This document shows positions 11,801-21,819 of a DNA stretch of 64,000 bases, one piece after another; position 1 is the stretch's first letter, and each line of letters begins with the position of its first letter. The translations under genes and the position numbers were made by a program. Source of the DNA: Limnomonas spitsbergensis (lineage: Eukaryota; Chlorophyta; Chlorophyceae; Chlamydomonadales); NCBI GenBank assembly GCA_037349105.1, contig JAYJMM010000103.1, positions 2,108,001 to 2,172,000 on the forward strand, in the 5' to 3' direction. The notes beneath the pieces are model-generated. The model was not told the DNA's origin, did no database searches, and was given only the letters and a program-made list of their open reading frames with translations.

Positions 11801-14800
11801 GTCTCAGCTACATGTCAGCTACACCCCGATTTTGCCACCGGCCGTAGGCTGGCCCAGATTTTGATCCACTGGGGCCTTCGGCGGCCGCGGGGCGGCCTGC
11901 TGAAGTTGGACTCGTAGCCGGAGAAAGGGACATTGGGTTAGGAGATCAGGGTTCACAGACTTCAGGGTTGGAGGAAACGGTTGGATCCAAGGTGTGAAAG
12001 CTGAGAGGGTTGGATCCAAGGTGTGAACGCTGGGAGGGTTGGATCCAAGGTGTGAACGCTGGGAGGATTGGATTCAAGGTGTGAACGCTGGGAGGGTTGG
12101 ATCCGAGGTGTGAACGCTGGGAGGTTGGATCCAAGGTGTGAACGCTGGGAGGTTGGATCCAAGGTGTGAACGCTGAGAGGGTTGGATCCAAGGTGAGAAC
12201 GCTGAGAGGGTTGGATCCAAGGTGTGAACGCTGGGAGGCGCAGGCCATGGATGGGCAGTGCCTCGGTTCAGTGGGTGGTCTAGGTTTGTCCCCAGGCTTC
12301 AGTGCTCCCTCAAGTGAGTGTCCTGACATACTGGTCAGGCGTCCAGTATTTCTTTTTTCGTGCCTCAGCTACATGTCAGCTACACTCTGGCCGCTGGCCA
12401 AAGGCCACATTCGTGGCCAGCCTGGCTGCGTTGGTCGCCAGTTGCAGGCCGGTCCAGGTCAGGTCCCAATTCGGCATTTGGCGGCCACTGGGCACATAAA
12501 TGGGGAAATGGAGGCGTCGCTTTTGAAATAACGCAGCGGGTTCCAGGACATGGTGTCAATATAGCCATCTCGGGCATGCCTTTCATCGAACAAGCATCGT
12601 GGGGGGAGTGGGGGACCCACTCCATCATGTCGTGACCCCCTGGGTCCTCAATCCACAATAGGCAGATGGCAGTATGCCGCTATGACACACAGACACGCTG
12701 TGTGCGCCGAAGCACCTGCCCCGATGCGTTTGCCTTTCATTTGATCGTTTTTTCATGTACACCCTGCGCTGCTCCTTGAAGCACATCACCTCAGCTACAT
12801 CACGGCACGCCTCCGCTACAATTCAGCTACATCACGGCCCACGGCTGTTGCAGCAAGCCCCGCTGCTTGGATCACTGACCGGAAGCCAGTGATGGATTGG
12901 TCCCAATCAGCCTAGTGTTGGCGGCCCGGCGGCCCCCCAACGGTGGTCTGGCAATCACAAAAAGGAACACAAGTTCCGTACAGTAGATTTGCTTTGCCTT
13001 CCCTCATAACTAACGTTGTTGGGGGTTGAGGGATACATGAAGATACTACGTATCGATTGTCGACGCCAATCTCAGTCAGAAATCGAGAGTTTTGGTCGAA
13101 AGTTTGCGCTGAGGGCAGCATTAAAATAAGCATTCGTCCAAACCGGAGGGAAGGCAAATCAAATCAAATATATGGTAGTGCCCTAGGGTTCAGTGTTCAT
13201 TCCCAGTCAGGGTTCTTCACGCCTTGAAAGCTATGGTTTAGTATGCATTGCCTGCTAGGGCTCAGCGCTCATTGCCTGCTAGGGCTTTGTGTGCATTGCC
13301 AGCTAGGCTGTACATGTCTGAAAAGTTAGGGTTTAGTGTTCATTGCCTGCTAGGGCTTCACTCTTTCCGCTCTTCCTGCAGGTTACCAGGACACTGACTG
13401 GCGCGAGCTGCACAAGGGGCATGCCTGTCACACGCCCGGCAAGGATTTGGTCATCCCGCTCTTCAAGACGCCCAACCACTTCCACGCCTCCCCGCTGCTG
13501 GGCCGTGCGCCGCTGGAGCGGGATGTACTGCTGTACTTTAGGGGCGATGTGGGGCTGCATCGTGCGCCCATATACAGCAGGGGCATCCGGCAGAAGTACT
13601 TCAGGTGTGTGGCAGATGTACTTCAGGTGTGTGAAAGCTGTACTTCAGGTGTGTGGCAGATGTACGACAGGTGTGTGGCAGAAGTACTTCAGGTGTGTGG
13701 CAGATGTACTTCAGATGTGTGGCAGAAGCACTTCAGGTGTGTGGCAGAAGTACTTCAGGTGTGTGGCAGAAGTACTTCAGGTGTGTGGCAGATGTACTTC
13801 AGGTGTGTAGCTGATGTACGTCATGTGTGTGGCAGATGTACTTCAGGTGTGTAGCAGATCTACTGAAGGTGTGTGGCAGAAGTACTTCAGGTGTGTAGCT
13901 GATGTACTGAAGGTGTGTGGCAGATGTACTGAAGGTGTGGGGCAGAAGTACTTCAGGTGTGGGGCGGTCTTTCTTTTTGTGAGCGCTAGGTCACCTTAAA
14001 GGGGGCCGCCGAGCGACCACCCCTAAGCTGATTGGGACCAAACCTTGACCGGCCTATGGCCTATGGCCAATGGCCAATGGCCGGTGATCCAAGCAGCGGG
14101 GCTTGCTGCACCAGCCCTCCATGGCGGTTGCCCGTGATTTAGCTGAATTGTAGCTGAAGCGTGCCATAAGATACAGTGGTGTGCGTGTGTGTAACACGGC
14201 GTTCCTTTTGTCGGCAACGAGTCTGCATTTGGCAGGCTACCCCGCAGCCGTCAAAGGCCCCATTGAGACAAAACTTAGACCAGCCTACGACTGATGGGCT
14301 TTTACACACAGGCTCCACACCTCTTGTGGAAGCTTCGACAGCTGGATGATCCATCATGAATAGCTTGTATAGCATTTGCCACCAGTCTAACATGTACCCC
14401 CCTCCTCCCCCCCCCCCCCCATCTCTCCTCCCCCTTTCCTCTCCTCCCCCCTCTCCTCTTCGCCCCCCCCACCCACACCTGTTGACATGTGTGGATGACC
14501 AACATGTACAGCATGTTTAGCATTTGCCGTTGGTCTAACTTGACGGCATGACAAGTGGCGTAATGTCCCCGATCCCCGGTGGTCAAAATTACTTCATTTG
14601 AATCATGCTTGATCGCTCACTCCTTCCAGGCTGGCCCACTAGCTAGGGCCCATCCCAATCAGTGTTTTATTACCCAGCCCAATTATCATGATGACATGAC
14701 CAATGTTACCATGGCACTGTTACCATCCCATTACCAGGTCTTTTGTCCGCATCAAAATCCCATGGTTTGAACAAGAAAGGAAAAAAGAATGAAAGTTTCG

Positions 14801-16564
14801 CCCTGTCTTTCAATGCTTTGAATAATACCCACCCTCCCCAGGCTGGCTCACGAGCAAGGTTGGCGTAAGCAGTACAACATTTACATTGGGTCTGGGCCGG
14901 AGTATGACGGCGACTACAGTGAGCATCTGGCCAGATCCAAGTTCTGTCTCGCCCTCCCAGGTGAAGGGGGTGGCTGGGCTGGCTGGCTAGGAGGGCGAGA
15001 GTGGGAATAGGACAGTCTGCTTTTCCATCTGGATTTATGGTAACGGCGCGGATGTGGCTACGGCACCAAGCTGCGTTGTTTTCTTAACCTCCACGCCCTG
15101 ATAGGGCGTAGCTTTCTTTCTTTTTTTCTTTTAACTGGAATGCTCCTTTTTGAATCATGGCTACGTAATGATTAAGCAGTCAAGAGTGTTGGGGGACTCA
15201 GCCAATGCCCCTTTTCATAACCAATTTCTGCCCAGGAGTGTGAGATCATTTGGGTGGGTGGCAGTACGTTTCACCCAAATCTGGAGGGAGGAGTGGGTTC
15301 ACCCAATAGGTGGTTGTCAATTCCAGGGGTTCACCCGATCAGTGGGTGTAGGTTCTGGGTGGGAGTAGGGTCACTCAAATTTATGCTGGAGGGAGGACTT
15401 AAACCTCTTCTCACACATTTAAAATTCAAAGAGTGATCCATAAAATGTGCAGGCTCGGTGCATTCAGTTCTCACCAAGGGGGATAAACATACCCATGCCT
15501 TATAGTGAAGGTCACATGTGCTAGTGCTACACAGCTTACTGTACATTTAGTTTGCTTTACCTCACAAATAACGTTGTTTGGGGTGAGGGATCCATACATT
15601 TACTAATTATCAGTTGTCGACGCCAGTTTTCAGTAAGAAATTAATAGTTTTGGTCGATAATATGCCCTGAGGGCAGCATTGAAAGAAATTGCTCTTTCAT
15701 ATCCGAGGGAAGGCAACTCACTTGATCACTCTACAGGGGATGACCCTATGAATATGAAATGTTAAACAAACATGCTATACCGGTACGTACTATATATACC
15801 GTACATATTGTATATACGGTACCGGAACGTATTATATATACATTTTTTTATTTGTTAACCGTTCCCCACATTTCCCGGCATTGCCCACCCTTGGTCCAGT
15901 CCTTGTGCAGTACACCTTATGGTCTAGCTAGCGTATGGTCCTGTTTCCGGCAAGGCATGTCATTTGTTAGCTTTAAGGAACATATACGGGCGCATTCCTT
16001 AGAAGTCCGTCACTCTTCCTCGCCCAGCGCGCCCCTCCGGACCCTGAAATCCTCTAACGCGTTAGAATCTAACGCTGTCCCTTGCGACACTCACCATTCT
16101 TCATAAACATATCATCATTTCACAAACCCCGTCTGCCAGGTGACGGCTACTCTGCCCGCTACGTTGACGCCATCCTGCATGGCTGCATCCCCGTCGTGGT
16201 CATGAACAACGTGTCTGAAGCCTTTGAGGACCTGCTGGACTACCGGCAGTACTCCCTTCGCATCAACGAGTCCGACATTGAGAAAACGCCGCAGATCTTG
16301 CAGTCGATTGGGGAGCCGCTGCTGCTGCAGATGCAGCGCAGCCTGGCCAAGGTGTGGCACCGCTTTGCATGGACAGGGAGTGCTTTGCATCGCTCCCAGC
16401 TGCCTGGGGTTTACCAAATGAGCTTGCAGAGGAATAAGAGGGCTGGCGCTCCGGAGCTGCCTCCCAACCACCCTTACCGTGCGAGACAGCAGTACCCGGT
16501 TCGAGAGGACGCCTTCGCGACCGTCATGCTGTGGTTGCATGGGAGGATCGAGGACACGAGATAG
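5875..16564 (+). CDS. EGF-domain exostosin-family glycosyltransferase, 8 exons, complete
   Basis: Exons: 5875-6708, 8260-8342, 8717-9140, 9350-9486, 11392-11759, 13382-13604, 14842-14960, 16140-16564. The phases close, giving 870 aa ending in TAG. The N-terminus has a basic patch then a hydrophobic run (residues about 10-32), fitting a type II signal anchor for the Golgi. Two Cys-rich EGF-like modules lie at about 169-197 and 350-380, linked by segments conserved in algal exostosin-like proteins (NWDSFYGPKGFCN). The exostosin domain runs from about 430 (FIYVYDLPPAYH) to 800 (KVWHRFAW), with HDEGACY, YFRGDVG and LALPGDGYSARYVDAILHGC. Members of the family transfer sugars to cell-wall or secreted glycoproteins; the substrate is unknown. 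The first in-frame ATG, at 5875, was taken as start. Introns 1, 3, 4 and 6 carry reiterated splice junctions. A possible TGTAA poly(A) signal lies at about 16643. Confidence 0.9.
6793..6960 (+). mobile_element. Degenerate MITE copy in intron 1
   Basis: The first 80 bases (GCTTTGCCCTCCCTCATT followed by a GTTGTTTGGGGGTGAGGGAT block) match the left half of the 195-bp MITE copies at 12978, 15537 and 40350. The right half is too diverged to place a second terminal repeat. Confidence 0.45.
7506..8275 (+). repeat. Minisatellite made of intron-1 acceptor plus exon-2 start copies
   Basis: Thirteen units of about 50-61 bp precede the real acceptor. Each carries CCCTCTAG|GTTGGRYRATCCAT, which matches the true junction at 8259/8260 (CCCTCTAG|GTTGGGCGATCCAT), followed by a variable number of telomere-like CCCTACA heptamers. 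All units are in the sense orientation of the host gene. The long open frames across this array are by-products of the repeat. Confidence 0.9.
9141..9255 (+). repeat. 23-bp donor-site array at the start of intron 3
   Basis: Five tandem units of GTGRGGCTTACTAGGGYTTT ending in TCAG begin exactly at the exon-3 donor (CAG|GTGAGG at 9140/9141). Every unit boundary recreates CAG|GTGRGG, so each is a potential donor. Confidence 0.9.
9458..9805 (+). repeat. 129-bp repeats copying the end of exon 4
   Basis: The last 29 bases of exon 4 (CATGAGGCCATG... to TTCAG at 9486) recur at about 9519-9547, 9648-9676 and 9777-9805, the first 61 bp on and the next two at 129-bp spacing, with the neighbouring AATGGCTGCTT segment also repeated. 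Only the last copy keeps a GT after the AG; the first two read AG|GG. Confidence 0.8.
10505..11391 (+). repeat. Decayed copies of the exon-5 start in intron 4
   Basis: Four clear and one partial copy of the exon-5 5' edge lie upstream of the true exon (starts 11392): partial at about 10510-10550, then about 10600-10690, 10790-10880, 11020-11115 and 11205-11300. Each begins with a CCYTSAG-type acceptor and a TTTGATCCCAAAGAAGC-like segment and runs about 90 bp through the CTTCTTCTGGCC block. The copy at 11205 still reads in frame (EADVFYVPFYITSFF); the others have stops, substitutions or 1-nt indels. Confidence 0.85.
11984..12240 (+). repeat. 28-29 bp minisatellite in intron 5
   Basis: Nine units of GGTTGGATCCAAGGTGTGAA plus CGCTGGGA. 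Each contains AAGGTGTGA, similar to the real exon-5 donor GAAG|GTGTGGA at 11759/11760, but the likeness is short, so descent from the junction is uncertain. Confidence 0.8.
12780..12966 (-). mobile_element. Short dispersed repeat (TCAGCTACA family), inverted copy
   Basis: Reverse complement of the segment at about 13966-14165. Shared landmarks are TTCAGCTACAATTCAGCTACA-like ends, GCAGCAAGCCCCGCTGCTTG, GGTCCCAATCAGC and a terminal CACAAAAAG. It is about 190 bp with no coding capacity, so it is likely a non-autonomous transposable element. Members or pieces recur at about 11802, 12363, 28884, 29370, 33500-33682 and 58313. Confidence 0.6.
12978..13170 (+). mobile_element. MITE copy in intron 5
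   Basis: About 193 bp bounded by an inverted pair: GATTTGCTTTGCCTTCCCTC at the left and GAGGGAAGGCAAATCAAATC at the right. The interior has the family marks GGTTGAGGGAT, GATTGTCGACGCCA and GAGGGCAGCATT. No coding capacity. Confidence 0.8.
13592..13965 (+). repeat. 22-bp donor-site array at the exon 6/intron 6 junction
   Basis: Sixteen tandem units of GTGTGTGGCAGAAGTACT plus TCAG start directly at the exon-6 donor (CAGAAGTACTTCAG|GTGTGTGG at 13604/13605). The unit is a copy of the exon's last 14 bases plus the first 8 of the intron, so most boundaries recreate TTCAG|GTGTGT. Confidence 0.92.
13966..14165 (+). mobile_element. Short dispersed repeat (TCAGCTACA family)
   Basis: Runs from the CTTTTTGTGAGCGCTAGGTC area through TGATTGGGACCAAACC and GCAGCGGGGCTTGCTGCA to TTTAGCTGAATTGTAGCTGA. 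It is inverted relative to the copy at 12780-12966, so the two copies flank exon 6 in opposite orientation. Confidence 0.6.
15038..15135 (+). mobile_element. 3'-end-only LINE copy in intron 7
   Basis: GGTAACGGCGCGGATGTGGC to CACGCCCTGATAGGGCGTAG and a following TTTCTTTC-rich tail. It matches, in opposite orientation, the 3' UTRs of the LINE copies at 3655 and 62462. The CGCCCT/AGGGCG arms form a small hairpin. It is either a severely 5'-truncated LINE or a SINE that borrowed the LINE tail. Confidence 0.7.
15537..15735 (+). mobile_element. MITE copy in intron 7
   Basis: The left end TTTGCTTTACCTCAC and right end GAGGGAAGGCAACTCACTTG are diverged inverted repeats. The interior GGGGTGAGGGATCC, GTTGTCGACGCCAG and CTGAGGGCAGCATT match the copies at 12978 and 40350. 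Confidence 0.75.
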
Positions 16565-17160
16565 GCCATGCATAGGCTGCATATGTGTGAAGTTTTTTAA
16601 TTTGTTGCAAGCGTAGCTTTTACAGTCCAGCAGAGCATCACATGTAAACATTTGATGCCTGGGACATGTGCCCGTAAACCGGTACATGCATGAGAGGATT
16701 GAGGATAGGAGGTAGGCCATGTGTGGGCTGTGTGAAGTTTTTACAGTCCAACAGAGCATCACATTTGATGCATAGGACATGAACCCTTAAACCGGTACAT
16801 GCACTAAATATGCTAGGGCAGCGAGCGATAACCAGTTAAGTGACCCTAGCTAGAAGCTTGGGAATGAACCACATTGTGCAGTGGGATTTTGCAGACGAAA
16901 GGTAGGCCATGCATGGGCTGTGGGCTGCGTAGAAGGATTGAGGACAAGGTATAGGACAGGGGCTGCACACTTGCACAGTAAGATTTGGGGGACACGAGAC
17001 GATTCTTGTTCATAACGGTATGGTATGATTGTCACTCTGGAGAATGGATGAGGCGGCATGCATGAGGATGTGAAGTTTGTGAATTTGTTAGAGTCCAACA
17101 GAGCATCACATTTGATGCATGGGACGTGTGCCCGTAAATCGGTACAGGCACTTGTTACTG
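16540..17160 (+). repeat. Reiterated 3' end of the glycosyltransferase gene and dispersed repeat
   Basis: The last codons and early 3' UTR (GGGAGGATCGAGGACACGAG then ATAGGCCATGCATAGGC) recur at about 16690-16740 and 16898-16960. They are joined to a block with GCATCACATTTGATGCATGG and CCCGTAAACCGGTACATGCA. That block also occurs at about 39685-39850, 40005-40075 and, inverted, at about 21470-21545. It is thus a dispersed repeat that supplies the gene's 3' UTR and perhaps its final codons. Confidence 0.65.
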
Positions 17161-17612
17161 TAGGACAGGATGTGAAGGCCAGGGGTTGAAGGCCATGGCG
17201 GTATTGTGTCCGCTGCTGGAGCTGCAGCCCTGTCATGTGCTGGCATGAAGGGTTGAAAATGATCAACGTCCTGACAATATTTGATGGTAGGCATAGATGC
17301 CGACGGTTTTTGTAAACCAGCACTTGGGGGCACGGCTGGCGTGCCTTTTGAAATAAACACGGTGGAAGCCAAGGCAGGACGGTGAACATCTTCACGATTC
17401 TTCCCTTTCTGATAGAGCTTGTCAAATAATCCTGTATATTTAAGGACGTTGCACCTCTGGGCCCTGCTTAAATAAAGCTCGGCCACGTCAAGGGAGAAGG
17501 CACAAGTCTTCAAACACTCGACTACAAGTTCCATAAAAGCCAGGGCCAACCACTTTTGCGTGCGGGCTATCCTGGTTCCTGTCGCATAGAAAGAAAGAAG
17601 GAAATGAACCTT

Positions 17613-18280
17613 GTCAATGACGTTACACCTCTGGGCCCTGCTGAAAAAGGCTCGGCTGCATGGGTCAATGACGTTACACCTCTGGGCCCTGCTTAAAAAG
17701 GCTCGGCCGCGTGGGTCAATGACGTTACACCTCTGGGCCCTGCTCAAAAAGGCTCGGCCGCGTGGGTCAATGACGTTACACCTCTGGGCCCTGCTCAAAA
17801 AGGCTCGGCCGCGTGGGTCAATGACGTTACACCTCTGGGCCCTGCTCAAAAAGGCTCGGCCGCGTGGGTCAATGACGTTACACCTCTGGGCCCTGCTCAA
17901 AAAGGCTCGGCTGCATGGGTCAATGACGTTACACCTCTGGGCCCTGCTTAAAAAGGCTCGGCCGCGTGGGTCAATGACGTTACACCTCTGGGCCCTGCTC
18001 AAAAAGGCTCGGCCGCGTGGGTCAATGACGTTACACCTCTGGGCCCTGCTTAAAAAGGCTCGGCCGCGTGGGTCAATGACGTTACACCTCTGGGCCCTGC
18101 TCAAAAAGGCTCGGCCGCGTGGGTCAATGACGTTACACCTCTGGGCCCTGCTCAAAAAGGCTCGGCCGCGTGGGTCAATGACGTTACACCTCTGGGCCCT
18201 GCTCAAAAAGGCTCTGCCGTGTGGGTCAATGACGTTACACCTCTGGGCCCTGCTCAAAAAGGCTCGGCCGCGTGGTACCT
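17613..18280 (+). repeat. 51-bp tandem array, about 13 units
   Basis: The unit is GTCAATGACGTTACACCTCT followed by GGGCCCTGCTCAAAAAGGCT and CGGCCGCGTGG. Because 51 is a multiple of three and the unit lacks stops in some frames, both strands show long open frames with a 17-residue period. Diverged single units recur at 17440-17475, 61815-61990 and 62280-62335. The flank after the last unit (AGAGTTGGGAGGAAAG, GGGGGCAGGAC) is shared with 62340-62395, so the unit belongs to a dispersed element that expanded here. Confidence 0.9.
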
Positions 18281-18689
18281 AACTCAAGAGTTGGGAGGAA
18301 AGGGCGAAACAAACATAAGGGGGCAGGACAAAAAAAGGAAAAGTGGGAAATAAAGTGACGGGATAAAGGAAAGGTTGGAAAAGAAAGACAAAGGAAGTTC
18401 CATCCTCTGAAAACGTCTACGCCTCGACGATATCTACCACATCTTCTACAAAGGCCAGGGCATCCCACCCAAGCCTGCCCCAGTACAACTCGAAGAAGTC
18501 TCTAGCACCGTTTGGAGGACCTACCCATCCCCGCAGCATAACTTGATCCTGCATGCTGGTGTATAGAAAGCATGCATGCAACGCGTCCTCCACATGGTCG
18601 CCGTCTCCCCTAGCCCAACATTGCTGGCAGCACCGTCTGTCACGCTGCTAACCGCTGCGCCGTCCTCTAGTGTCAGCCGTGCTGACGGC

Positions 18690-19045
18690 GCCGAGCCGCA
18701 GCCTTAAGTTTGTGCGCACGCAAGCACACTCTTTTCAACTGGTGCGGCCCCTGGCCTGCGCCAGCACCCGCCGAAGACTGAAACCAGGTGCGGTAGACCT
18801 GTGTTCAGTGGCAGGAGCTCTGGGGTCCCCTCTGCCAGCTGCATCCAGCTGCGCCCGCTCGTATGCTGCATCAACTAGCGCTAGCACCTCTGTGACAGGT
18901 AGCGGCTGTAGTTGAGTCGCTGTCTGTCGCTGTTTGGGGACGGCTGATCCCAGCTCCAGCTCCAGCAAGGCACCTAGCAATTCACTGCACCAATTGCGTC
19001 CTCCGGTGCCCTGCCTGACAGCGAGCTGCATGTCGGCCGCCATGG
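18690..19045 (-). other. Dispersed coding-like segment, copy 1
   Basis: The minus-strand frame encodes MAADMQLAVRQGTGG, then TATQLQPLPVTEVLALVDAA and PGFSLRRVLAQARG. The same segment, more degraded, lies on the plus strand at about 60935-61235. I recognise no domain. Two copies that both lie near transposon-related repeats suggest a transposon-borne or recently duplicated gene fragment. Confidence 0.5.
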
Positions 19046-21819
19046 CTGCACCCACAGGGGTCTGGCATTCATGTGAGTCATATTTTATTATGCAGATCGA
19101 CAGCAATTGACATGAGGAATGCAACGGTGTAGCAATGGTCTCAATCTGATGTCTAGAAACAACTTGAAGAAAACGAATTTGTTCTTGTAACCCTGTCCCT
19201 CCCTCCCCCCACACTTTGCCCCCCAATATCCCCTACCCGCCCTGGCCCAGAATACATTTAAAGACCAGGTTTGGAAGGTAGCTTCAAGGCCTCAGGCATC
19301 CTGATCCCCTTCACTCAGGAACTCTCACAGCCTTATTGTCTCGTATGCACGATGGCGCATCAGCTGTGTCTCAGGGCAGCTGATTACACCTGGCACTGGA
19401 AGGCACCTGGTATAATATGGGCACATGGCACTTCTTCTGAAGGCTGAGCACAGCAAGCATGACGTGCAGAGCCAGCGGCATTGCTCTGCCCCAGATGAAC
19501 GGAATGCCGTTTCTCCTCGCCAAGATCATGCGCGCCGCAGGTCGCAGCTGTCCCATCACGCTTCCAGCTATACAACGCTCCGATTTCGACCTGCGATTGC
19601 TGGAAAATATCCACACCCCTGGTTAGTCGTTAGATTACAGACCGAATACTTGTGCGGATAACCGCGGAACGTAGTCGGGAATGTAGTGCCTATAAGAAAC
19701 CCTATGAGCCCTGGCATAAATGGTCAGTGCCTAATCAGAGTATTACACACCTGCCCTGTTGAATTACCATCTTGAGTGTTGGGAGACTCACCATTGCCAA
19801 TTGCTTCTCCCTTGGAAAAGGGCTTTGTCCAGGTTTCAGATTTGAAAGGGGCACAGTAGATCCTGCCTTCCGTAGCAGCTGATTGCTCGAACACGATAGC
19901 TGTATGATTAATCAATTCGTTGAGACGGATGGTTTGTCTCGGTCTGTTCTCGCGATCCTTCTCATGACAACGATTGGCTGCTTTACTTACACATGGGGAT
20001 ACTATGAGGTTCGTTCGTGCGGCATTTATGCAGCGCCTCTCGTTGTGTGTGATGGCCTTGGATGCTGAGAGAGTTGATGGGTTCATGTCATATTGCGGGG
20101 AAGGAAATACCCCATCCCCAGGTTTGATGTGCTTGATACGGAGGCATGCCTTACCGTAATAATGCACGTGATATTATACAATACAAGCATGAGCAAATCT
20201 CGTCTCATATGTGGAGTCAGATAATACCTCATGCATGGGGCCTCCCACACATGTCATGCTCCGTTCTGCCCCGCCACGACGTAGCCATGCATGGGACCTC
20301 CCACACATGTCATGCTCTGTTCTGCCCCGCCACGATGTAGAGTAATGCCATGCAGAATAATGGCCAGAGGGAGTACCTGGCAGATTCAGACTGGGTCTAA
20401 TTCCAGAGCCTAGGCTATGCCATTTGAGCATCATGTGCTTCCGATGACTGATTCCCTAACCCGCCATATGCTTCGTAGGGAATCAACAACGTCAAGATGC
20501 AGGTTTTCCTGAATCACGAGCACGAAGTGGTCAAGTCGAATGAGGTGCTAAAAGCCGCACAGTCAGCTGGACACAACCTGCTCTCCACCTCTCTGCCTAC
20601 TGGGGAAGGCCACCTGGCTGGCTTGCAAGGCAAGGCCACGGAAGAACAAGGCAGCATCAGCAATTTAGATCCAACTCGACCCCTCAGCAGCAAGCGTACA
20701 GTGTCCAGACGCTTGCACTTTACGGAATCCAGAAGTAATGACGTTGGTGCTTCAGCAGCCGTCAAGCTGCCCATCAGGGACATGCCTGAGACCCCAAGAG
20801 GAGTCCGTCGGGCGCAGGTCACTGCGGCTCGCTGGACAGAAGACCATATAAATGAAGACAGAAGAGCTTCTAATGCAGCTTGAAGCCGTCCGTGGACTCC
20901 GTCGTTTCCTCTTTGCATATGGTGATCAAAGTCAGGCAATAATGCTCGGCATGCAGACATGCACAGCTCTTAGGCGCTTTTTAGTGACAGGGACCCCTCC
21001 CTGGTGACGTTGACATGTGTCTGCCTCATCCCTACGAGTGATCGTACATCCCTGATTACCTGTACATCATAGGATACAAAACCTGATTCCCTCAACATTT
21101 GAGGCGGAAAAAGTGCCCAGCCCTGAGCAGCTGGAGTGTCGGGATCAGTTTTTGACGAACTGTCCACATAATTTGACAATTCTGACAATGCATGAAAGCC
21201 CTGCTGATGCGTTAAATGTTTTTGTTCCAAGCAGCATTGTTGCGATATCATCGCGCGATCATAAGGTGTCCCATGCATGCATGACACCTGCATACATATT
21301 ATCCATCCACCTCTGACACAAGTGGTCATTACTCCGGTCTGCCATTCCCATGCCACTGGTCTGTGATTTTGTATTGCTTGCATGTCCAGGGACGCTACTG
21401 TTTTTAAAGCTCCCTGTTTCAGCTTATAAGTACTGGAACCCGATTGTGGGCGTGTGTCCCATGCACTAGATTCAGGATGGTGCATGAAATTACATTTACG
21501 AGTGTCCCATGCATCAAATGTGACGCTCCTCTGGACTGCAAACAAGACACATGATACTTCAAATCTCACGTAGTAAAATAGGGTTTCGAAATTCCAGCAG
21601 TGTGAACGATGGATTGAATTTCTAAATTTGAAGTGTGGCCAATCTTTCACTGACTGAGGCAGAGAACAAGCAGGCCGAGGCAGCAATCAGTGTTCATTCA
21701 TTGTAAAACACTGGTCAAAAGTGGGATCAGAGTACCATCGGGAGTTACAGAAAAATACTCCAACCAGCAAAGTGCCAGGTCGTGACTAGCCGAAACGCCA
21801 CCTAAGCCATGCCGGTGTC
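19046..21819. other. Region without an assignable gene
   Basis: Open frames at 20497-20883 (plus) and 20514-20960 (minus) overlap and resemble nothing I know. A 58-bp tandem pair (CATGCATGGGACCTCCCACA type) lies at 20228-20342. An inverted piece of the CCCATGCATCAAATGTGACG repeat lies near 21500. Confidence 0.4.
21745..21749 (-). promoter_or_regulatory. Candidate TGTAA poly(A) signal
   Basis: TGTAA on the minus strand about 70 bases after the stop codon of the methyltransferase gene. TGTAA is the usual poly(A) signal in volvocalean algae; its use here is inferred from position. Confidence 0.4.

Noticed and set aside
17106..18257. 383-codon minus-strand frame with 17-residue repeats
   Set aside because: Produced by the 51-bp array; the opposite strand is equally open and no conserved domain is present.
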